Shown in pieces: positions 56,262 to 64,000 of a DNA stretch of 64,000 bases. Each line of letters begins with the position of its first letter. Positions within the stretch are counted from its first letter, which is position 1. The position numbers and the translations under genes were made by a program. Source of the DNA: Silurus meridionalis (Eukaryota; Chordata; Actinopteri; Siluriformes; Siluridae); contig NC_060906.1 in NCBI RefSeq assembly GCF_014805685.1, positions 6,018,133-6,082,132 of the forward strand. The letters are read 5' to 3'. The notes under the pieces are model-generated. The model worked only from the letters and a program-made list of their open reading frames with translations. It was not told the DNA's origin and did no database searches.

Positions 56262-57935
56262 TTTTAAATCAAATCAAATTAAATCAAATTGTATTCGTCA
56301 CAGACACATACATACAGAGTACGATATGCTTTGTACGATTGGCCAGCATGAGGGAATAGGATGGGGCAGGGAATAAAACAAGGGAAAAAAAGAAGGCAGA
56401 TAAATATTCTATGTAAAATGTAAAAATATATAAGATATATAGGAAAAATAGTATACAGGGTATGTTTATGAATACAGGGTATGCTTATGTACAGTAACAG
56501 GGTATGCTTATGTACAGTAGACAATAATCACATAAGGTGGTTGATGTGATTGTCCTTAAAGTGAACGTGTGTGGTATGGTGTGGTATAAGTGAACGTGTG
56601 CGGTATGGTGTGGTATAAAGTTCACTGTGCCGTACAAGTCCACAGTTAAAGTGACTGTCCAGGGATTTAAAGTGTTGTAGTGCGGAATAAAGAAAAATAA
56701 AAATATTTGCAGAAGTGTGATGATGGAGAGAGAGTGACCAGTTTTTAGATCTAGCTTTTAGATCCTGGGTGTTAACTGGTTTAAACTCCGAATGGTCTGC
56801 GGGAAGAAGCTCCTCCTCATTCTCTCTGTGTTTGCTTTCAGGGAGCGAAAGCGTTTCCCTGAACGCAACAAAGTAAAAAGTCCATTGTTGGGATGGCTAA
56901 GGTCCTTCATAATCTTCCAAGCTCTGGTCCGGCACCGCGTGCTGTAGATGTCCTGCAGGTTAGAGAGCTCGCAATGGTGCAGGTATAGAAAGTCTTTAGC
57001 ACCTGAGAGGGTAGTTTAAAGTCCCTTAAGCGTCTCAGATAGTACAGATGCTGCCGGGCTTTTTTCACCAGGGTGTTGGTATGACAAGATCAAGAAAGGT
57101 CCTGTGTGATGTGAACACCTAGGTACTGGAAACTGTACACTCTCTCCACTTGGGTCCCGCTGATGTTTAGCGGTTGGTTTGACCGCTCCTGCTTCGTGCT
57201 AAAGTACACGATCAACTCCTTAGTCTTGCTGACGTTCAGGAGAAGGTTGTTCTCCTGGCACCATCTCTCCAGGTTTTTAAACTCCTGTTGGTGTGCCGTC
57301 TCATCGTTGTTGGAAATCAGACCCACCACAACAGTGTCGTCAGCAAACTTGATAATGGTGGAGGAGTTGGAAGTGGCCACACAGTCGTATGTGTACAGCG
57401 AGTACAGCAGGGGGCTTAGAACACAACCCTGGGGGGTTCCAGTGCTGAGGGTGAGGGTGGATGAGGTGTGTTTTCCCACCCGTATGGCTTGTGGTCTGTC
57501 AATCAGGAAGTTAGAGATCCATTGACACAGCGGCTGGCTGAGTCCCATGACCTCTAACTTACAGGTGAGTGTGAAGGGAATTATGGTGTTAAAAGCTGAA
57601 CTGTAGTCAACAAACAGCATCTTTGTATAATTTCCATTTCTTTGGTCCAGGTGGCTCATCGTGGTGTGGAGGAGATAAGCAATGGCGTCCTCAGTAGAAC
57701 GGTTCTGACGGTACGCAAACTGTAATGGGTCCAGTGTGTCTGGTAGTGATGCAGTGATAAAGTCTCTGACCAGTATCTCAAAGCACTTCATCACTACTGA
57801 GGTCAAGGCTACAGGGCGATAGTCGTTAAGGCAGGCGGGCTGGGGTTTCTTCGGGACAGGAACAATGGTGGACTATTTGAAAAATGAGAGGACAACAGAC
57901 TGTTCAGACGGTGCTAGCTGGTCAGCGCAGGTCGC
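56262..57935 (-). mobile_element. L2-type LINE, 5' truncated (minus)
   Basis: The 3' end on plus is aaatcaaatcaaattaaatc, a short-repeat LINE tail. The 3' UTR and ORF2 follow to the RT N-terminal motif [20 protein letters not shown] (57,790-57,850). Sequence upstream of the RT is absent. It is a different subfamily from the 25.8/36.2-kb pair and closer in protein sequence to the copy at 2.8 kb. Confidence 0.85.
57090..57806 (-). pseudogene. L2-type reverse transcriptase frame
   Basis: The 238 open codons hold [51 protein letters not shown] (motif A), [18 protein letters not shown] (motif B), [18 protein letters not shown] (motif C) and [13 protein letters not shown]. The continuation to the C-terminus after 57,090 is in another frame. 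The first ATG is internal to the domain. The polymerase core itself looks uninterrupted, but the element lacks its 5' half. Confidence 0.87.
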
Positions 57936-57954
57936 TGCATCTCTGTGCCACACT

Positions 57955-58116
57955 CCCTGCATCGCCTGCCGATGACATCACGTCTTGCCTATTGGCCAGA
58001 TTTTACACGTGGTTCAGAGTGTGGACAACGCAGGGGCGTTCCCAAAGCGTTTTAACGCAGCATCTCGTTTCCTCTGGGAACTAGGGTAGGGGAACATACG
58101 TAACCCAGAGACGTTA
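57955..58116 (-). mobile_element. DIRS terminal fragment
   Basis: The sequence gatgacatcacgtcttgcct, attggccagattttacacgt, caaagcgttttaacgcagc, gggaactaggg and catacgtaacccagagacgt matches DIRS ends at 41.05 kb and 43.2 kb. Only this end remains, next to the 5' break of the L2-type LINE. Confidence 0.75.
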
Positions 58117-58121
58117 TCACT

Positions 58122-58247
58122 GGTATGGCTAAATGTGATCAGGCTGAAGATACTGTTCTCACTGGTTCTGCTGAATGTGATCAGGCTGGAGATACTGTTC
58201 TCAATGGTTCTGCTGAATGTGATCAGGTTGGAGATACTGTTCTCACT
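58122..58247. repeat. 42-bp minisatellite, three units
   Basis: The units 58,122-58,163, 58,164-58,205 and 58,206-58,247 share gctgaatgtgatcaggctgg, then agatactgttctcac. The 42-bp length keeps a 14-codon frame open on both strands, but no start or gene context supports coding. Confidence 0.92.
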
Positions 58248-58249
58248 GG

Positions 58250-58304
<55 letters not shown>
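58248..58304. repeat. (TA)n(CA)n microsatellite
   Basis: A short TA run followed by about 20 AC units, ending at the Tc1-like terminus. Confidence 0.92.
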
Positions 58305-58305
<1 letters not shown>

Positions 58306-58640
58306 GGCCACTTTATTAGGTACACCTGTCCAACTGCTCGTTAACGCAAATTTTCAATCAGCCAATCACATGGCAGCAACTCAATGCATTTAGGCATGTA
58401 GACATGGTCAAGACGATCTGCTGCAGTTCAAAAATGAGCGTCAGAATGGGGAAGCAAGGTGATTTAAGGAAACTGAGGCTACAATTTGCACAGGTTTACC
58501 AAAATTGTACAGTAGAAGATTGGAAAAACGTTGACTGGTCTGATGAGTCTCAATTTCTGCTGCGACATTCGGATGGTAGGATCAGAATTTGGCGTCAACA
58601 ACATGAAAGCATGGATCCATCCTGACTTGGATCAACGGTT
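58303..58640 (+). mobile_element. Tc1-like relic, internally deleted
   Basis: The left end ccggccactttattaggtac, then acctg, is a widely seen fish Tc1-type terminus. After a deletion the transposase continues at 58,467-58,620 as KLRLQFAQVYQNCTVEDWKN, VDWSDESQFLLRHSDG and RIWRQQHESMDPS; the first catalytic aspartate is in WSDES. The N-terminal DNA-binding domain and the rest of the DDE domain are gone. Confidence 0.8.
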
Positions 58641-58669
58641 CAGGCTATATATACGTATATATACACTCA

Positions 58670-58803
58670 CGTTATATACACATACATGAATGTGAAATGT
58701 TGGGCAGAATGTACAGTAGGGATATTAAGATACATATAGATAAAAATAGTGCAGATGTAATGAGGAGTAAAAAAGATATACTATGTAATATGTACATGAA
58801 TAG
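58670..58803 (-). mobile_element. L2-type LINE fragment, 3' part
   Basis: This is the 3' UTR-side piece of a LINE whose coding part lies at 62,017-62,541. The two are separated by the RTE insertion and share the target duplication tatgtacatgaatag. Confidence 0.65.
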
Positions 58804-58844
58804 TCTTCTTCTTCTTCTTCTTCTTCTTCTTTCGGCTGCTCCCA

Positions 58845-60191
58845 TTAGGGGTCGCCACAGCAGATCATCCGTCTCCATACCACCCTGTCCTCTACATCTG
58901 CCTCATTCACACCAACTACCTGCATGTCTTCCCTCACCACATCCATGAACCTCCTCCTTGGCCTTCCTCTTTTCCTCCTACCTGGTGGCTCCATCTTCAG
59001 CATTCTTCTACCAATATAATTCATGTCCCTTCTCTGCACATGTCCAATCCATCTCAATCTCGCCTCCCTCACCTTGTCACCAAAACATGCTACATGTGCT
59101 GTCCCTCTAATAAACTCATTTCTAATTTTGTCCATCCTCGTCACTCCCAACGAAAACCTCAACATCTTCAGCTCTGCTACCTCCAGCTCCACCTCCTGTC
59201 TTTTACTCAATGCCACTGTCTCTAATCCATACAACATCGCAGGTCTCACCACAGTCCTATAAACTTTCCATTTCATTATTGCAGATACCCTTCTATCACA
59301 AATCACTCCTGTCACTCTTCTCCACCCACTCCACCCTGCCTGCACTCTTTTCTTTACTTCTCTAACACACTCTCCATTACTTTGCACTGTTGACCCCAGG
59401 TACCTGAACTCCTCCACCTTCTCCACCTCTTCTCCCTGCAACCGCATCACTCCATTGCCCTCCCTCTCATTCACACACATGTACTCTGTCTTACTCCTAC
59501 TGACTTTCATTCCCCTTCTCTCCAGCGCATATTTCCACCTCTCCAGGCTCTTCTCAACCTGCTCTCTACTCTCACCACAAATCACAATATCATCTGCAAA
59601 CATCATGGTCCAGGGAGACTCCTGTCTGACCTCGTCCGTCAACCTGTCCATCACCACTGCAAACAGGAAAGGGCTCAGGGCCGATCCTTGATGCAGTCCA
59701 ACCTTCACCCTGAACCAGTCTGTCGTACCTACTGCACACTTCACTGCCGTCACACTGTCCTCATACATGTCCTGCACCACCCTCACATACTTCTCAGACA
59801 CACCTGACTTCCTCATACAATACCACAACTCCTCTCTTGGCACTCTGTCGTACGCTTTCTCTAAATCCACAAATACACAATGCAATTCCTTCTGTCCTTC
59901 TCTATACTTCTCCATCAACATCCTCAAAGCAAATAAGGCATCTGTGGTGCTCTTCCTCGGCATGAAACCATACTGTTGCTCACAGATGGTCACCTCTTCT
60001 CTCAGCCTGGCTTCCACTACTCTTTCCCATAACTTCATGGTGTGACTGATCAACGTAATTCCCCTGTAGTTACTGCAGGTCTGCACATCTCCCTTATGCT
60101 TAAAGATCGGTACCAGCACACTCCTTCTCCATTCCTCAGGCATCCTCTCTCCTTCCAGAATCCTGTTAAACAATCTGGTTAAAAACTCCAC
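58845..60191 (-). pseudogene. RTE reverse transcriptase and C-terminal domain
   Basis: The 448 open codons carry CSNYRGITLISHTMKLWERV (motif 1), QQYGFMPRKSTTDALFALRM (motif 2) and CVFVDLEKAYDRVPREELWY (motif A, catalytic D). Then come VGLHQGSALSPFLFAVVMD (motif B), MMFADDIVICGESREQVEKS (motif C, ADD) and FRYLGSTVQSNGE. The C-terminal blocks are LRWIGHVQRRD and GRRKRGRPRRRFMDVVREDM. The frame is open to its stop but cut from the upstream part near 60,191-60,233 by a local duplication (aactccactgctatctctcc at 60,184 and 60,242). Confidence 0.9.
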
Positions 60192-60232
60192 TGCTATCTC
60201 TCCTAAACATCACCATTACCACCACCTAAACA

Positions 60233-60657
60233 TCACCAAACAACTCCACTGCTATCTCTCCTAAACATCTCCACGCTTCTCGGTATGACATCTGGTCCAA
60301 CCGACTTTCCATTCTTCATCCTCTTAATCGCTGCTCTCACTTCCTCCTTACTAATCCTATCTACATCCTGCTTCACCAACTCCACATCCTCCAACATTCT
60401 CTCTCTGTGATTTTCCTCATTCATCAGCAGCTCAAAATACTCCCTCCACCTTCTCAACACACTCTCCTCACTAGTCAACACATTTCCTCTCCATCCTTTA
60501 TTGCTCTAACTTGCAGTACATCCTTTCCAGCTCGGTCCCTTTGCCTGGCCAATCGGTATAAATCCTTTTCTCCTTCCTTAGTGTCCAACCTTTTATACAG
60601 CTCCTCATATGCCTTTTCCTTGGCTTTCGCCACATCCCTTTTTACCTGCTGCCGCAT
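60233..60657 (-). pseudogene. RTE linker between endonuclease and RT
   Basis: Two overlapping minus frames (60,657-60,475 and 60,481-60,233) encode KREVAK-like helical sequence and VLRRWREYFELLMNEENHRE, then IKRMKNGKSVGPDVIP, the conserved stretch before RT motif 1. One frameshift near 60,478 joins them. Confidence 0.82.
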
Positions 60658-60693
60658 CTCCTTGTACTCCTGACTACTTTTCTCATCACTCTG

Positions 60694-61899
60694 TCAATCC
60701 CACTTTTGTTTTGCCAACCTCTTTCCCCTAATGCTCTCCTGCACTTCCTCATTCCACCACCACGTCTCCTTGTCTTGCTTTCTATTTCCAGATGTCACAC
60801 CAAGTACTTTTCTAGCTGCCTCCCTCATCACTCCTGCAGTAGTTGCCCAATCATCCGGCACCTCTTCACCACCACCAAGACCCTGTCTGACCTCTTCCCT
60901 GAACCTCACACTACACTCTTCCTCCTTCAGTTTCCACCATCTTATTCTTCTTTTAATCCTTACTTTCCTCCTCTTCTTCTTCGCCTCTAAAACCTTCCTA
61001 CAGACCACCATCCGATGCTGTCTAGCTACACTGTCCCCCGCCAACACCTTAGAGTCTCCAATCTCCTTCAGGTTGCATCTCCTGCATAGCACATAGTCCA
61101 CCTGTGTGCACCTTCCTCCACTCTTATACGTCACCCTATGATCCTCCTTCTTCTTAAAATACGTGTTCACCACTGCCATTTCCATCCTTGTAGCAAAATC
61201 TACCACCAATTGCCCTTCCACATTCCTCTCCTTAAAACCATACTTACCCATCACCTCCTCATCACCTCTGTTCCCTTTACCTACATGCCCATTAAAGTCT
61301 GCCCCAATCACCAATCGTTCTTTCCTAGGTACACCATCTACCACTTCATCTAATTCACTCCAGAATCTTTCCTTTTCCTCCATCTCACAGCCAACTTGTG
61401 GAGCATAGGCACTGATGACATTTATCATTATCCCTTCAACTTACACCTTCACGATCATCACCCTATCAGAAACTCTCTTCACCTCTACTACACTCTTACT
61501 GTACTCTTCCTTCAGAATCACCCCTACACCATTTCTCTTTCCATCCACACCATGATAAAACAGTTTAAACCCACCTCCAATGTTCCTGGCTTTACTCCCT
61601 TTCCACTTGGTCTCCTGAACACACAGCATATCTACCTTTCTCCTCTCCATCATATCAGCTACCTCTCTCCCTTTACCCGTCATAGTACCAACATTTAAAG
61701 TACCAGCCCGAACCTCTACTCTCCTACACTGCTCCTTTTCCTGCCGTCTCTGTAGACGTCTTCCTCCTCTCCTTCTCCTCCTTCCGCCAACAGTAGCCCA
61801 ATTTCCACCGGTACCCTGTCGGCTAACGATACCTGTGGCGGTCGTTGTTAACCCGGGCCTCGACCGATCCGGTATGAAATTCTCATTTGTGATCCGCAT
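60694..61899 (-). pseudogene. RTE apurinic-like endonuclease
   Basis: The first frame (61,899-61,441) gives AGTLNVGTMTGKGREVADMM, then CVQETKWKGS and GVGVILKEEY. After a break at about 61,435 the second (61,428-60,694) gives VISAYAPQVG, RLVIGADFNGHVGKGNRGDE and TYKSGGRCTQVDYVL. The catalytic blocks QETKW, GDFN-like ADFNGH and the final D/H region are recognisable. The product would nick the target for LINE priming. The C-terminus carries a lysine- and arginine-rich stretch. Confidence 0.85.
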
Positions 61900-62016
61900 A
61901 TTTGATTTGGCATATGTTTTACGCTGGATGCCCTTCCTAACGCAACCCTCCCCGTTTACCCGGGCTTGGGACCGGCACTAAGAGTGCACTGGCTTGTGCC
62001 CCCCTAATGGCTGGGT

Positions 62017-62541
62017 TATGTACATGAATAGTACAGAGGTTATATACAGTGTTTTGTTTTGTGTTTTTATTTTGTTTTTTATTGATCTAGTGGTGTAGTG
62101 TAGAGTTCAGTAATGTGATGGTGGATGGAAAAACGCTGTCCCTGAACCTGCTGGTTTTGGTGCGTATTTTCCTGTATCTCCTTCTTAATAGAAGGAGGTT
62201 AAACAGTTTGTGACTGGAATGTGAAGAGTCCTTGATAATGTTGTGAGCTCTGCGCAGATGTCTGCTGTGGTAAACACCTTCACCGCAGATGTGGTGAAGG
62301 TGTTCAATGGCAGGTAGTTGGGTGCCAGTGATGCTTTGGGCGGTTTTAACCACCCTTTGCAGGGCCTTATATTTACACACAGTGGAGCCTCCATACCATA
62401 CAGTGATAGAGTTGGTCCGGATGCTCTCAATAATGCAGCGGTAGAAACTCCCTGTGGACAGATGAGATTTCTTGAGACTTCTCGAAAAGTACAGGCATTG
62501 TTGTACTTTCTTTGTGATGATAATAGTCAATGGGCAGAATG
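62017..62541 (-). pseudogene. L2-type LINE ORF2 C-terminal fragment
   Basis: The 147-codon minus frame reads TKKVQQCLYFSRSLKKSHLS, then ITVWYGGSTVCKYKALQRVV and KTAQSITGTQLPA. Near its end comes FNLLLLRRRYRKIRTKTSRF. This is the conserved region downstream of L2 RT. It is 5' truncated at the Tc1 border. The 3' piece continues at 58,803 across the RTE. Confidence 0.85.
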
Positions 62542-62547
62542 ATAAAC

Positions 62548-64000
62548 AGTGAGGAAAATAAGTATTTGAACACCCTGCTATTTTGCAAGTTCTCCCATTT
62601 AGAAATCATGGAGGGGTCTGAAATTGTCCTTGTAGGTGCATGTCCACTGTGAGAGACATAATCTAAAAAAAAAAAAATCCAGAAATCACAATATATGATT
62701 TTTTTACTATTTATTTGTATGATACAGCTGCAAATAATAATTTGAACACCTGAGAAAGTCAATATTAATATTTGGTACAGTAGCCTTTGTTTGCAATTAC
62801 AGAGGTCAAACGTTTCCTGTAGTTTTTCACCAGGTTTGCACACACTGCAGGGGGGATTTTGGCCCACTCCTCCACACAGATCTTCTCTAGATCAGTCAGG
62901 TTTCTGGCCTGTCGCTAAGAAACACGAAGTTTGAGCTCCCTCTAAAGATTTTCTATTGGATTTAGGTCTGGAGACTGGCTAGGCCATGCCAGAACCTTGA
63001 TATGCTTCTTACAGAGCCACTCCTTGGTTATCCTGGCTGTGTGCTTTGGGTCATTGTCATGTTGGAAGACCCAGCCTCGACCCATCTTCAATGCTCTAAC
63101 TGAGGGAAGGAGGTTGTTCCCCAAAATCTCGCAATACATGGCCCCGGTCATCGTCTCCTTAATACAGTGCAGTCGCCCTGTCCCATGTGCAGAAAAACAC
63201 CCCCAAAGCATGATGCTACCACCCCCATGCTTCACAGTAGGGATGGTGTTCTTGGGATGGTACTCATCATTCTTCTTCCTCTAAACACGTTTAGTGGAAT
63301 TATGACCCAAAAGTTCTATTTTGGTCTCATCTGACCACATGACTTTCTCCCATGACTCCTCTGGATCATCCAAATGGTCATTGGCAAACTTAAGACGTGC
63401 CTGGACCTGTGCTGGTTTAAGCAGGGGAACCTTCCGTGCCATGCATGATTTCAAACCATGAAGTCTTAGTGTATTACCAAAAGTAACCTTGGAAAGGGTG
63501 GTCCAATCTCTTTTCAGGTCATTGACCAGCTCCTCCCGTGTAGTTCTGGGCTAATTTCTCACCTTCCTTAGGATCATTGAGACCCCACGAGGTGAGATCT
63601 TGCATGGAGCCCCAGTCCGAGGGAGATTGACAGTCATGTTTAGCTTCTTCCATTTTCTAATGATTGTTCCAACAGTGGACCTTTTTTCACCAAGCTGTTT
63701 GGCAATTTCCCCGTAGCCCTTTCCAGCCTTGTGGAGGTGTACAATTTTGTCTCTAGTGTCTTTGGACAGCTCTTTGGTCTTGGCCATGTTAGTAGTTGGA
63801 TTCTTACTGATTGTATGGGGTGGACAGGTGTCTTTATGCAGCTAACACCTCAAACAGGTGCATCTAATTTAGGATAATAAATGTAGTGGAGGTGGAGATT
63901 TTAAAGGCAGACTAACAGGTCTTTGAGGGTCAGAATTCTAGCTGATAGACAGGTGTTCAAATACTTATTTGCAGCTGTATCATACAAATAAATACTTAAA
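62548..64000 (-). mobile_element. Tc1-like transposon, right end beyond the window
   Basis: The left terminus cagtgaggaaaataagtatt, then tgaacaccctgc, is the same as at 386. An internal repeat of the right-end motif (tatttgtatgatacagctgc) occurs at 62,714 and, inverted, near 63,970, so the terminal repeats are long. The element reaches the window edge. A TA duplication is not evident on the left (ataaa-cagtg). Confidence 0.88.
62765..63787 (-). pseudogene. Tc1 transposase, 340 codons with four TAG stops
   Basis: The frame runs from ATG at 63,787 to TAA at 62,765 without a frameshift, the usual Tc1 length. It has the N-terminal paired-type helix-turn-helix ([20 protein letters not shown], then [20 protein letters not shown]). 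The DDE triad follows in [23 protein letters not shown] and [10 protein letters not shown]. Four in-frame TAG codons lie at 63,551-63,553, 63,281-63,283, 62,942-62,944 and 62,915-62,917. Each is one transition away from the Gln or Trp expected in the family. The enzyme would cut and paste the element at TA; as it stands it is inactive unless the stops are suppressed. Confidence 0.9.

Larger units (their letters stand above)
58804..62016 (-). mobile_element. RTE-clade LINE, near full length (minus)
   Basis: The 3' end on minus is ggcgacccctaatgggagca, then gccgaaagaagaagaag, the standard RTE tail of GAA repeats. The perfect 15-bp duplication tatgtacatgaatag (58,789-58,803 and 62,017-62,031; 16 bp if the next T is counted) brackets it. 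The 3.2-kb length is typical of complete RTE elements. It interrupts an L2-type fragment. Confidence 0.92.

Noticed and set aside
59023..61698. numerous plus-strand frames at 59.0-61.7 kb
   Set aside because: They are antisense to the RTE endonuclease and reverse transcriptase.

Overview
The window is vertebrate, ray-finned-fish-like genomic DNA. It carries one recognisable host gene and otherwise almost nothing but mobile elements, many nested in one another. The fish assignment rests on the mix seen together: L2-clade and RTE LINEs, DIRS1-like tyrosine-recombinase retroelements, a Helentron-type helicase plus endonuclease, Penelope GIY-YIG remnants, Tc1, piggyBac, pogo and hAT DNA transposons, long CA tracts, and a fish-type NLR gene with a 174-bp leucine-rich-repeat exon. 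The species cannot be named from sequence alone.

Layout. 0.4-1.4 kb: a rearranged Tc1 relic split by a pogo-like element. 1.5-6.2 kb: a piggyBac transposase relic split by an L2 LINE. 6.5-16.1 kb: palindromic element A, with inverted arms of about 2.3-2.5 kb around a G-rich, telomere-like 33-bp minisatellite; its left arm holds three nested hAT elements. 15.4-19.4 kb: a 2.0-kb tandem duplication with L2 3' tails and Penelope GIY-YIG fragments. 19.4-21.5 kb: Helentron helicase and endonuclease remains ending in a perfect 36-bp hairpin. 22.1-23.5 kb: an unclassified interspersed repeat. 23.9-24.4 kb: a solo LTR. 24.6-25.8 kb: a Tc1 relic and a DIRS gag fragment. 25.8-40.9 kb: one giant palindrome, L2 (plus) - arm - C-rich array - arm - L2 (minus); its core, element B, is a second copy of A in the opposite orientation. 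41.0-43.2 kb: a DIRS element. 43.2-48.9 kb: a decayed LTR retroelement cut by an L2 fragment and a solo LTR. 48,901-49,000: a run of 100 Ns (assembly gap). 49.0-55.4 kb: NACHT and LRR exons of an NLR gene, with a DIRS element in an intron. 55.7-58.3 kb: microsatellites, an L2-type LINE and a DIRS end. 58.3-64.0 kb: a Tc1 relic, an RTE LINE inserted in an L2 fragment with a 15-16 bp target duplication, and a Tc1 element whose 340-codon transposase frame is broken only by four TAG codons.

The most novel structure is the palindromic family A/B. It has long inverted arms without a recognisable transposase and a telomere-like array at the centre. A TATA-containing segment at the array side is shared by both copies, and L2 LINEs at the outer ends have their 3' ends facing inward. 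At several sites the two arms of one copy agree with each other and differ from the other copy, which suggests conversion between arms. No native operon-like co-operation between genes is visible. The only host gene, the NLR, is incomplete on its 5' side and carries a frameshift or a sequencing error.
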